Assembly: GCA_018816185.1 (NCBI GenBank)
Contig: JAHIWI010000150.1
Span: 1-64,000 of the forward strand
Length of the DNA stretch: 64,000 bases
Reading direction: 5' to 3'
DNA from: Bacillota bacterium
GTDB taxonomy: Bacteria; Bacillota; Bacilli; Bacillales_A; Planococcaceae
The stretch's first letter is position 1, and every line of letters begins with the position of its first letter. The notes beneath the pieces are model-generated. The model was given only the letters and a program-made list of their open reading frames with translations. It searched no databases and was not told the DNA's origin. A program made the translations under genes and the position numbers. Positions 9,420 through 18,228 of the stretch are shown here, in pieces.

Positions 9420-10001
9420 TTGGTACAATTAGGATATAGATTGGTGGTGCTTTTTCGATTGAAACGCAAATTTGGTGATCGTTCCGAGTGGAAAAGAATA
9501 CTTGATAGAACTTATGTGCAAACCTATATGGAAGCTCCTGAATTTAAAGGACATATCACGTTACTACACTTAAAAAAAGTGGCTGCACCTCTGACTGTTC
9601 GATATGATGATCTTCATATCTGCTTAGCTGATGATGGTTATTTCTGGCTTCAACATTTTCCGGCAAACGAAAAATATTCTGTAACAACCATGTTTGATGA
9701 TAAGGGTGAGATTGTCCAGTGGTACATCGATATTTGTTATCAAATTGGCTTTGATCAAGTCCCATGGTTAGATGATTTATATTTGGACTTAATCGTTTTC
9801 CCATCCGGAAAAATAATTCAAAAAGATCGTGATGAACTGGATGAGGCTTTGTCCCAAGGGACTATAAATGAAGTTCTTTACAAACAGGCATGGGATGAGG
9901 CAAATCGTATACTAAATCTTATACAAAAAGATAACTTTCATTTGCTTCACCAATCTGCAAAACATAAAAAAATGTTAGAAGAAAAAATGTTAAGCATCTA
10001 A
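9420..10001 (+). CDS. DUF402 domain-containing protein
   Basis: 193 aa; WYIDICYQIGFDQVPWLDDLYLDLIVFPSGKI. Confidence 0.8.
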   Translation: MVQLGYRLVVLFRLKRKFGDRSEWKRILDRTYVQTYMEAPEFKGHITLLHLKKVAAPLTVRYDDLHICLADDGYFWLQHFPANEKYSVTTMFDDKGEIVQWYIDICYQIGFDQVPWLDDLYLDLIVFPSGKIIQKDRDELDEALSQGTINEVLYKQAWDEANRILNLIQKDNFHLLHQSAKHKKMLEEKMLSI

Positions 10002-10027
10002 ATCGTACAATTGAAAGGAAGGATTTT

Positions 10028-11368
10028 ATGGCTTTTGACAAAACCGCACTCAATACTTGGTTTCATCAATTTCCTTTACTAAAAAAAATCGTCTCTTTGG
10101 AGCCTGTTGTCTGGTTAAATCCGAACCATCTTTCAAAAAGTGAGATGGATTCTCTGCCAGTTACTCGTGATGATATAGATGAAGCAGCAGCTTTATGGGA
10201 TCGATTCGCTCCTTATATCGCATTAGCTTTTCCTGAAACGAGAGAAACAAATGGGATCGTAGAATCTCCATTGCGGTTAATTGCTACGATGAAAAATGAA
10301 CTGAATAGTCGTTATGTTGCTCAAATAGACGGAGAATTATTTCTGAAGTGCGATAATGAATTGCCTATTGCCGGATCTATTAAAGCACGGGGCGGCGTGT
10401 ATGAAGTTCTTTATTATGCCGAGCAACTTGCTCTTGAAGCGGGTTTAATACAACAGGATGAAGATTATTCGGTCTTTTGTCATGAGAAATTCACATCATT
10501 TTTTAAACAGTTTACAATAGGCGTGGGTTCTACAGGTAATTTAGGATTAAGTATTGGGATTATCGCTGCTAAGTTAGGATTCAATGTTTCTGTTTACATG
10601 TCTTCAGATGCCAAGCAATGGAAGAAGGATTTATTGCGTGCAAAAGGTGCCGCTGTCATTGAATTTGCAGGAGATTTTGGAGAAGCGATTTTTGCCGGTC
10701 GAGAACAAACCAAATTAAATCCAAAAGGTTATTTCGTGGATGATGAAAATTCTAGACATCTCTTTTTAGGGTATAGTGTAGCAGCTCTTCGGTTAGAGGA
10801 ACAGCTCGCACTTGAAAAAGTTAAGGTAGACCGTGATCATCCTCTCTTTGTATATTTACCTTGTGGTGTTGGAGGATCTCCTGGTGGTATCGCTTTTGGT
10901 TTAAGACAGGTTTTCGGAGACCATGTTCATTGTTTCTTTGTCGAACCAACACATTCACCAGCAGTTTTAATTGGTTTGTTAACAGGAGAGAAGGAAAAGG
11001 TTTGTGTCCAGGATTTTTGCATTGATAATATTACAGAAGGCGACGGATTAGCTGTAGGTCGGTCTTCAAGCTTTGCATCATCCATTAGTGAAAAGACCAT
11101 CAGTGGGATGTATACACTCGAAGACGATGAGTTGTTTAAGCTGCTAGCTCTTCTTGCAGACAGTGAAGGGATTCAAGTGGAACCTTCTGCAGCTTCGGGG
11201 TTATTAGGTCCATTGAATATGATATCAACAGATTATTTGAATGAACACCAACTGAAAGAGAAGAATGCTACACATATCGTTTGGGCAACTGGTGGATCGT
11301 TAGTACCCCGTGAAGATATGGACCTTTTTTATGAAAAGGGAATTGAATTACTGAATAAAAATTTGTGA
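10028..11368 (+). CDS. dsdA: D-serine ammonia-lyase
   Basis: 446 aa; KCDNELPIAGSIKARGG, GVGSTGNLGLSIGI, CGVGGSPGG. Confidence 0.92.
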   Translation: MAFDKTALNTWFHQFPLLKKIVSLEPVVWLNPNHLSKSEMDSLPVTRDDIDEAAALWDRFAPYIALAFPETRETNGIVESPLRLIATMKNELNSRYVAQIDGELFLKCDNELPIAGSIKARGGVYEVLYYAEQLALEAGLIQQDEDYSVFCHEKFTSFFKQFTIGVGSTGNLGLSIGIIAAKLGFNVSVYMSSDAKQWKKDLLRAKGAAVIEFAGDFGEAIFAGREQTKLNPKGYFVDDENSRHLFLGYSVAALRLEEQLALEKVKVDRDHPLFVYLPCGVGGSPGGIAFGLRQVFGDHVHCFFVEPTHSPAVLIGLLTGEKEKVCVQDFCIDNITEGDGLAVGRSSSFASSISEKTISGMYTLEDDELFKLLALLADSEGIQVEPSAASGLLGPLNMISTDYLNEHQLKEKNATHIVWATGGSLVPREDMDLFYEKGIELLNKNL

Positions 11369-11481
11369 AATAGCTTCATACCAACAAGTCAATCTGAATT
11401 GGAGAATTTTTATTCAGAATAGGTTTTGGCATTTTGGTCATCCTACCTTCGTATGTTTTTTCAGAAAGGAGGAGACTAAAT

Positions 11482-11715
11482 ATGTCTAAAAATACACCTA
11501 AACCAGATGACCGTTCTGATAATGTTGAAAAGCTTCAAGATATGGTGAAAAATACAATTGGCAATATGGAAGCGGCTGAAGAAACGATGGCTTTTTCTGA
11601 TGGGAAAGAACTAGAAGCCATCCGTGAAAAAAATGCTCGTCGTGAGGCAAGTATTGAAGGTTTCCGTGCAGAAATTAAAGATGAAACACAAGCTCGAAAA
11701 AATGGGAAAGTATAA
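11482..11715 (+). CDS. tlp: small acid-soluble spore protein Tlp
   Basis: MSKNTPKPDDRSDNVEKLQDMVKNTIGNMEAAEETMAFSDGKELEAIREKNARREASIEGFRAEIKDE. Confidence 0.9.
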   Translation: MSKNTPKPDDRSDNVEKLQDMVKNTIGNMEAAEETMAFSDGKELEAIREKNARREASIEGFRAEIKDETQARKNGKV

Positions 11716-11726
11716 GTAAAGTTAAA

Positions 11727-11763
11727 AAACAGTCGAGAAGCACTAAGCTTGTCGACTGTTTTC
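11727..11763. terminator. bidirectional intrinsic terminator
   Basis: AAACAGTCGA...TCGACTGTTT between convergent genes. Confidence 0.7.
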
Positions 11764-11766
11764 ATA

Positions 11767-13320
11767 TTATCCTCTAAAGGATTCAATTTCTTTTGTTAAA
11801 TCGCTTAAACTTTCAGTAACTTGTTTTAATTGTCCTGCAAGTGTTATCGATTCATCAGCGACTTCCACTTGATTGTTCATTGTTTCAGAAATTGATAAGC
11901 CATGCTCAACACCTTGTTCAGTATAAGTTTTAGATAAACCAAGCGTTTGACGAATCGTTTTTTCCTGATCACGTAATGAGTCAGATACAAGTGAAACAGA
12001 TGAAACTTGTTTTTGTACATGTGTAACAGATTGCTTTATGGAGTCAAAAGCGATTGTACTTTCCATCATTTTCTGTTCACTATTTGTTACTTCCACTATT
12101 TCTTGTTTTACCATGTCAGATATTTTTTCTGTTTTGTGATTGATGTCATGAACGACTACGTCTATTTGCTTTGTCGTTTCTTCCGATTGGCTAGCCAATT
12201 TCCTAACTTCCTCAGCTACAACTGCAAAACCTTTTCCAGCTTCACCAGCACGAGCAGCTTCAATGGATGCATTTAATGCGAGAAGATTTGTTTGATCAGA
12301 AATTTGACGAATAGCAGAAACAAACAATCCAATGTCCTTTATTTGATGTTGGAATTTACCCATTTCCTCTTGTATCTTAGTAGACATCTCAGATACTTGT
12401 TTCACCTGGGTCATGGACTCATCAATTAACTTTTGACCCGTTGCTACGCTCGTATCTACTTGAAGCATTTGATCAGCTAGTTGCTTAGCGTATAGTTGCA
12501 TCGATTCGGCTGCATTCGTCAATTGATCCAATTCACTTAGATTATTGTTGCTATTTTTTAATTGTTGTGATGAATCGGTAGACCAACTTTGAAGAGATAG
12601 CGCTATTTCTTGACTAACGTTCTTTGTTTGATCGGCACCAGTTGCAATGCTAGCAGAAATTTGTTGAAGCTCACTTGATGCGTATTTCAATTGCTCAACG
12701 ATTGTATTAAAATGATATCGATTTTGTTCTTGGGTATGCGCAAAATTCTTTTCTGTTCGATTTCTACTATGTACAAGTGCTACATTAGCAAGTGCAGTTA
12801 ATATTAAAAATACGGCATGAATCATGAGCAAGGAAAATGCGTAATCCTCAGATCCACACAATAATACCGGGAATAAAAAATATCCTCCAAAATGTTGGAT
12901 AGCAAATATCACAGTACTGAGCACAATCAATCGGATTGAGTTAAAGTAAGCGATTAAAGCGATGACCATAAAGATTGAAAAGTGATATTCAACCCAACCG
13001 CTACCTGAAGCAATAATTAAAATCGACCCAGCAGTTAGAGTAAATGTAACCAATAAGCTAAATAGTTTACTAGAGAACTTTCTAAAATAAACAATAGTTG
13101 AGCTAATCAAAAGTCCAATTGTTACTAAAACAATTATTAGGAAAATAGTTGTATCCATACTACTCATCGCATCATTTCTAAGCAGTAAAGTAACACTATT
13201 TCCAAAACCTAAAACAGAATGAACAAACCAAACAATCCCTGCAAGAAATACAGTCAAATATGAAAAAAGTAACATTAATCTATTTCCGTTAAAACCACCC
13301 AAATCTACACCATCTCTCAT
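11767..13320 (-). CDS. methyl-accepting chemotaxis protein
   Basis: 517 aa; TM N-terminus and [38 protein letters not shown]. Confidence 0.93.
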   Translation of the reverse strand: MRDGVDLGGFNGNRLMLLFSYLTVFLAGIVWFVHSVLGFGNSVTLLLRNDAMSSMDTTIFLIIVLVTIGLLISSTIVYFRKFSSKLFSLLVTFTLTAGSILIIASGSGWVEYHFSIFMVIALIAYFNSIRLIVLSTVIFAIQHFGGYFLFPVLLCGSEDYAFSLLMIHAVFLILTALANVALVHSRNRTEKNFAHTQEQNRYHFNTIVEQLKYASSELQQISASIATGADQTKNVSQEIALSLQSWSTDSSQQLKNSNNNLSELDQLTNAAESMQLYAKQLADQMLQVDTSVATGQKLIDESMTQVKQVSEMSTKIQEEMGKFQHQIKDIGLFVSAIRQISDQTNLLALNASIEAARAGEAGKGFAVVAEEVRKLASQSEETTKQIDVVVHDINHKTEKISDMVKQEIVEVTNSEQKMMESTIAFDSIKQSVTHVQKQVSSVSLVSDSLRDQEKTIRQTLGLSKTYTEQGVEHGLSISETMNNQVEVADESITLAGQLKQVTESLSDLTKEIESFRG

Positions 13321-13461
13321 CTATTATGTACCTATATATACCTACTATAATATGAATTTAATATGAACAAAAAGTTTTAATGTGCAATTTGTACAAATTT
13401 TTCGAAGAATCAAATGAGGATATAGTGGAAGAATAAATAGTGCAAGGGAGGTGTTCAATTC

Positions 13462-13644
13462 ATGCATCAAAATCTGAACGAGAAACCATTGGAAAATAGA
13501 ACGAATGTTAATGAAGTAAAACAACTAAATGCAACATCTGGTTTAACCTATAATGAGGTGAAACAAATGCTAGTTCAGAAAATCAGAAATCCTGATGAGG
13601 AAGAATTAAGCGACAAAACTCAATCACTTATGAAAAATAATTAG
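13462..13644 (+). CDS. small protein, 60 aa
   Basis: MHQNLNEKPLENRTNVNEVKQLNATSGLTYNEVKQMLVQKI...; GGGAGGTG RBS and downstream terminator. Confidence 0.55.
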   Translation: MHQNLNEKPLENRTNVNEVKQLNATSGLTYNEVKQMLVQKIRNPDEEELSDKTQSLMKNN

Positions 13645-13661
13645 GTTCAAATTTGGTCAAA

Positions 13662-13702
13662 AGCAACTTAACTCTTTATTGGGTAAAGTTGCATTTTTTT
13701 TT
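13662..13702 (+). terminator. intrinsic terminator
   Basis: GCAACTTAACTC...GGGTAAAGTTGC followed by a T run. Confidence 0.75.
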
Positions 13703-13813
13703 TTGATTAAATGTGGTTTATCAAATTCAAATAAAGTGAATACTAGTTAAAAATCTAGTTAATAGAAAAAAAGAATTGCATCTATGTTTTTCATATGAAA
13801 GAGGGAATGATTT

Positions 13814-15031
13814 ATGAACTTATCTGTCAAAATTATTATTGCGTTAGTGTTAGGTGCGATTACAGGTATTTTATTAAACGTGTTTGCTCCTGATTTATTT
13901 CCACCGTTAGATAAATATCTTTTTTCACCAGTCGGTAAAATTTTCATCAGTTTAATTACCATGCTCGTGGTGCCAATCGTCTTCATCTCGATTGCATTAG
14001 GAACAGCAGGTCTTGGGGATCCAAAGAAGTTAGGGCGAATCGGATTAAAAACAATTAGTTATTTCCTAGTTACTACTTCATTTGCAATCGTCATTGGAAT
14101 CGGCTTAGCCTACTTACTTGAACCTGGTAATGCGGGAACATTTGAGACAGAGGGATTAGAGTATAGCTCAGAAGAAGCTCCACCTATATCTGAAACATTA
14201 TTAAATATTGTGCCAACTAATCCAATTCAATCATTCGCAGAAGCAAATATGCTCCAAATTATTGTATTCGCGATTTTCGTTGGATTTGCACTAGCTATGT
14301 TAGGTACAAAAGTAGATAAAGTTCAAGAGCTGTTAGAGCAAGGTAATGAAATCATGATGTATCTTGTAAATCTAGTTATGAAATTTGCTCCATATGGAAC
14401 ATTTGCTTTGCTAGCTTCTGCCATTGGTACGCAAGGTTTAGATGCGATTAAAGCGATGGGACTTTATATGATTGTTGTTGTTTTAGCCCTAGTTATACAT
14501 GGACTCTTCACGTACGGTTCATCGATTCTTTTATTGGCTAAACGAAATCCGATTAGCTTCTTCAAAGGTTTTGCACCAGCTATGGGAGTTGCTTTCAGTA
14601 CATCAAGTAGTAATGCAACGCTTCCAGTTTCAATGAGTGTGGCACAAAAGAATCTTGGTGTTCCAAAAGCAATTTCAAGTTTTGTTCAACCATTAGGCGC
14701 AACAATCAACATGGATGGAACAGCTATTATGCAAGGTGTAGCTACAGTATTCATAGCTCAAGTTTATGATGTGAATCTTACTTGGACAGCACTATTAATT
14801 GTCGTAATGACAGCGGTTCTTGCAAGTATCGGGACAGCAGGAGTTCCGGGTGTAGGACTTATCATGCTCGCAATGGTATTAAGTGCAGTTAATCTACCTG
14901 TTGAAGGTATTGCTTTGATAATCGGTATTGACCGATTACTCGATATGGCCCGTACCGCGGTTAATATCACAGGTGATGCAGCTTGTGCTGTAGTAGTCGC
15001 TGAAACGGAAGAACGTGCTGGCAGAGTTTAA
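13814..15031 (+). CDS. dicarboxylate/amino acid:cation symporter (DAACS family)
   Basis: 405 aa; STSSSNATLPVSM, NMDGTAIMQGVA, DRLLDMARTAVNITGDA. Confidence 0.92.
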   Translation: MNLSVKIIIALVLGAITGILLNVFAPDLFPPLDKYLFSPVGKIFISLITMLVVPIVFISIALGTAGLGDPKKLGRIGLKTISYFLVTTSFAIVIGIGLAYLLEPGNAGTFETEGLEYSSEEAPPISETLLNIVPTNPIQSFAEANMLQIIVFAIFVGFALAMLGTKVDKVQELLEQGNEIMMYLVNLVMKFAPYGTFALLASAIGTQGLDAIKAMGLYMIVVVLALVIHGLFTYGSSILLLAKRNPISFFKGFAPAMGVAFSTSSSNATLPVSMSVAQKNLGVPKAISSFVQPLGATINMDGTAIMQGVATVFIAQVYDVNLTWTALLIVVMTAVLASIGTAGVPGVGLIMLAMVLSAVNLPVEGIALIIGIDRLLDMARTAVNITGDAACAVVVAETEERAGRV

Positions 15032-15039
15032 TAAAATCA

Positions 15040-15077
15040 AAAGAGTCGACTTTGTTATCAAAGTCGGCTCTTTTTTG
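15040..15077 (+). terminator. intrinsic terminator
   Basis: AAAGAGTCGACTTTG-TTAT-CAAAGTCGGCTCTTTTTT. Confidence 0.85.
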
Positions 15078-15141
15078 TTTTTATAAGTAATTTTAAGATA
15101 GACTAGACTCCTACTAAAGAGAGTTTGAAAAATATCCTTAG

Positions 15142-15190
15142 TTGACATTTTTAAGTTACAAAAATATAATAACTTACATAAAGTAACTTA
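15142..15190 (+). promoter_or_regulatory. consensus sigma-A promoter with inverted-repeat operator
   Basis: TTGACA (15142-15147), 17-bp spacer, TATAAT (15165-15170); TAAGTTAC (15152-15159), TAACTTAC (15170-15177), GTAACTTA (15183-15190). Confidence 0.7.
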
Positions 15191-15212
15191 AAGAGTTCAA
15201 AGGGGAATTAAA

Positions 15213-15971
15213 ATGACGGATATAAAATTTGTTCCAAAAGAAGCGTTATTGGTGTTAAAAGATAAAATTAAACTCATTCCAACGGAAGAAGGCAGCATTT
15301 ATTTAGTAGGACCAATCCGTTTACCAATTAACTTATTTGGTGAGACGATCATTTTTCAATGGTACTGCTGGTTAAACAGTAAAGATGAAGGTCATGATTT
15401 AAAACAAATCATTGAAAATCTATCTTCTGCAAACCTTGCGGAATATCAGCAATCGAGTGTATTGGTATATGGAGATTTTGAGCAATCTGAAGAAGCGCTC
15501 ATACGCATGCATTCAATTTGTCACACAGGAGATATTTTTGGCAGTAAAAGATGTGATTGTGGCTATCAATTAAAGCAATCATTGCAAATGATTGCGGATC
15601 ACGGAAGCGGTGCGCTCTTCTATTTAGCGAACCATGAAGGAAGAGGCATTGGTTTATTTAGCAAAGCAATGGCTTACATTTTGCAGGAAAATGGATATGA
15701 TACAGTTGAAGCGAATGAAGAATTAGGATTTGTTGATGATTCACGAAATTATAGTGATGCGATTCAAGTCTTGCGTGTCCTTCGATCAAAACCTGTGAAA
15801 TTAATGACGAATAATCCAAAAAAATTAGTAGCATTAAAAGAAGCGGGAATGATGGTTTCAGGAAGAACTCCCTTATGGGGAGATGTCTCGGAATTCAATG
15901 AAGAATATTTACAAACAAAAATAAAACGTTCAGGACATTTAGAGGAAGAAGTGACTTGCCCAAATGACTAA
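15213..15971 (+). CDS. ribA: GTP cyclohydrolase II
   Basis: 252 aa; CHTGDIFGSKRCDCG zinc site, GRGIGL, GYDTVEANEELGF, TNNPKK. Confidence 0.88.
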   Translation: MTDIKFVPKEALLVLKDKIKLIPTEEGSIYLVGPIRLPINLFGETIIFQWYCWLNSKDEGHDLKQIIENLSSANLAEYQQSSVLVYGDFEQSEEALIRMHSICHTGDIFGSKRCDCGYQLKQSLQMIADHGSGALFYLANHEGRGIGLFSKAMAYILQENGYDTVEANEELGFVDDSRNYSDAIQVLRVLRSKPVKLMTNNPKKLVALKEAGMMVSGRTPLWGDVSEFNEEYLQTKIKRSGHLEEEVTCPND

Positions 15972-17067
15972 CCATGAATTTTATATGGACATAGCATTAC
16001 AAAACGCCTTAGCAATGAAGGGCCAAACGGATCCCAATCCTTTAGTAGGGTCAGTGATTATAAACGAAAATCGCATCGTTGGGGTTGGTGCTCATATGAA
16101 AACGGGTGAACCCCACGCTGAGATTCATGCGCTTCGCATGGCGGGTGATACTGCAAGGGGAGGGACTATTTATGTCACGTTAGAACCCTGCTCACATCAT
16201 GGACGAACAGGTCCATGTGCCGAAGCAATTGTTCAAGCTGGTATAAAAAAAGTCGTAATTGCCACATTGGATCCAAACCCGATAGTTGCAGGCAATGGCG
16301 TTAAAATTCTTGAAGAAGCTGGTCTAGAAGTAATTATTGGTGTTCAAGAAGAAGCTTCAATAAAAATGAACGAAGTGTTCAATAAATTTATTGTCGAGAA
16401 ACTACCCTTTGTTACTTTAAAAGCAGGCATTACACTAGATGGGAAAATCGCTTCACATACATTTAATAGCAAATGGATTACATCTGAAGAAGCCAGACGA
16501 GATGTCCATCGATTGCGAAGTGAACATATGGCGATTTTAGTAGGGGTCAATACAGTGATAGCAGACAATCCTGAGTTAACGACTCGAATTCCAAATGGTC
16601 GTCATCCTTTGCGTATTGTTTTAGACTCTACTTTGAAAATCCCCTTGGATTGTAAAGTAGTGACGGATGGCTTAGCTGATACATGGATATTTACGAGTAA
16701 ATCGTATGATGCCAATAAGAAAGCTTCGTTAGAGAAAGCGAATGTTTCCGTGTTCCACACGAGTGGTGTCGGTACAGTGGACCCTTCTGAAGTGCTAAGC
16801 ATATTAGGTGAAAAAGGTATATCTTCTTTGTTGATAGAAGGCGGTGGTACGATCAACGCTTCGTTTTTAGAACATCAATTAATTGACAAAGCCGTTATCT
16901 ATATCGCGCCAAAGTTAATTGGCGGGAAAAACGCCCCAACATTTTTAGAAGGTACAGGAATTAGCCAAATGAGTGATGCAGTTGAGCTTAGAGATGTCGA
17001 TATCGTTAAGATAGGGAAAGATTTTAAATTTGTTGGTTATCCAATTTATCAATTAGAAGAACAGTAG
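15964..17067 (+). CDS. ribD: bifunctional diaminohydroxyphosphoribosylaminopyrimidine deaminase / 5-amino-6-(5-phosphoribosylamino)uracil reductase
   Basis: 367 aa; HAEIHAL, PCSHHGRTGPCAEA, LDGKIA, LIEGGGTINASFL. Confidence 0.93.
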   Translation: MTNHEFYMDIALQNALAMKGQTDPNPLVGSVIINENRIVGVGAHMKTGEPHAEIHALRMAGDTARGGTIYVTLEPCSHHGRTGPCAEAIVQAGIKKVVIATLDPNPIVAGNGVKILEEAGLEVIIGVQEEASIKMNEVFNKFIVEKLPFVTLKAGITLDGKIASHTFNSKWITSEEARRDVHRLRSEHMAILVGVNTVIADNPELTTRIPNGRHPLRIVLDSTLKIPLDCKVVTDGLADTWIFTSKSYDANKKASLEKANVSVFHTSGVGTVDPSEVLSILGEKGISSLLIEGGGTINASFLEHQLIDKAVIYIAPKLIGGKNAPTFLEGTGISQMSDAVELRDVDIVKIGKDFKFVGYPIYQLEEQ

Positions 17068-17073
17068 AGGTAT

Positions 17074-17667
17074 TTGATTATGAAATTTGGTTTTGATATT
17101 GATGACACACTCATCAGTTTAAGAGAACATGCTTTTCACATTTACAATAAAAAATTGAATCAAAACGTACCTATAGATATTTTTCATGGAATTAAAAAAG
17201 TCGAGATTCACGAAGCATTTGGCCTTACTTCTGAACAAGGTTCTAAAATGTGGAATGATTCTTTAGAAGAAGTCTATTTTACGAGTTGTCCTGCTTATCC
17301 AGATGCAGTAGAGGCATTAAATGAACTAAGTAAAGAAGGCCATCACATTTATTACATTACAGCTAGACCAAAAGAACATGGCGAGCGGACAAAACAGTGG
17401 ATGATCGAACAAGGTTTCCCAGTTCAAGAAGACAAGTTCTTTTGTGGAATGAAAGATGAGGATAAAGTCCACATCATTCAAGATTTACAATTGGATTTTT
17501 ACTTTGACGATAAACCCGATGTGTTGAATACATTAGCTATGGATAAATTGACCGTTTATGTGAAAAATCAACCATACAATCAACACTTAACCATTCCAAG
17601 ACTAACGAATTGGAGTGAGTTAAAAGAGATTGTGAAAGAACAGGCTGACGAGCGAGAATCTTTGTAG
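17074..17667 (+). CDS. HAD-like 5' nucleotidase (NT5C family-like)
   Basis: 197 aa; FGFDIDDTLISL, YYITARPKEHGERT, FYFDDKPD. Confidence 0.75.
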   Translation: MIMKFGFDIDDTLISLREHAFHIYNKKLNQNVPIDIFHGIKKVEIHEAFGLTSEQGSKMWNDSLEEVYFTSCPAYPDAVEALNELSKEGHHIYYITARPKEHGERTKQWMIEQGFPVQEDKFFCGMKDEDKVHIIQDLQLDFYFDDKPDVLNTLAMDKLTVYVKNQPYNQHLTIPRLTNWSELKEIVKEQADERESL

Positions 17668-17679
17668 ATTCTCGTTTTT
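17653..17679 (+). terminator. intrinsic terminator overlapping the stop codon of the HAD gene
   Basis: CGAGAATCT-TTGT-AGATTCTCGTTTTT. Confidence 0.8.
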
Positions 17680-17704
17680 CTTTTTGGATTCATTGCGAAT
17701 GAGA

Positions 17705-17840
17705 GAGCTTTCACTTTCAAGAGACAATCTTTCGCTTTCAAGAGACAATCTTTCGCTTTCAACATGAGATCTTTCACGTTCACTCGCGGATCTTGCACTC
17801 AATATCGAATTCTACGCGCGAAAGCCCAGGAGTTTCCAAC
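17705..17840 (+). repeat. 21-bp-periodic repeat element, copy 1
   Basis: units aatctttcgctttcaagagac / aatctttcgctttcaacatga / gatctttcacgttcactcgcg / gatcttgcactcaatatcgaa, then ttctacgcgcgaaagcccaggagtttccaa. Confidence 0.9.
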
Positions 17841-17846
17841 AGAAAA

Positions 17847-17865
17847 GGCTGCTGTTTTAGCAGCC
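17847..17865. repeat. perfect inverted repeat between tandem-repeat copies 1 and 2
   Basis: GGCTGCTG-TTT-TAGCAGCC type hairpin. Confidence 0.6.
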
Positions 17866-17929
17866 CTAATTAGCTCTTTTCGCTCCGCTTCTGACAGGGG
17901 GAATGCCTTAACAGGCGGAAATCGGAGAA

Positions 17930-18043
17930 GTGCTTTCACTTTCAAGAGACAATCTTTCACTTTCAAAGGGATATCTTTCATGTTCACACGCAGACCTTGC
18001 ACTCAATTTCGAATTCTACGCGACAAAGCCCAGGAGTTTCCAA
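17930..18043 (+). repeat. 21-bp-periodic repeat element, copy 2
   Basis: ctttcactttcaagagacaatctttcactttcaaagggatatctttcatgttcacacgcagaccttgcactcaatttcgaattctacgcgacaaagcccaggagtttccaa. Confidence 0.9.
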
Positions 18044-18228
18044 TTAGAACGCAATCTATAAGTGCCGATTAGTTTTGTTACGCTTCGCTTAGTGGAGAAC
18101 TTGATTATTGGGGGAATCTTTTTAAGTTTGATGAAATTTGAACATATTTGAACCCTCGAACAATAGAAAAATGTGGTATTGTTTACTAAAAAAGATGATT
18201 GATTCATTTCTGAAATGGGTGAAGAAAT

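Noticed and set aside
17705-18043. CRISPR-like appearance of regularly spaced CTTTCACTTTCA motifs
   Set aside because: Units are only 21 bp and tandem, with no unique spacers of normal length, and no cas genes are visible.
17764-18072. 102-aa ORF on the + strand and several - strand ORFs over the 21-bp repeats
   Set aside because: Low-complexity translations of the repeat in several frames; no RBS and no family.
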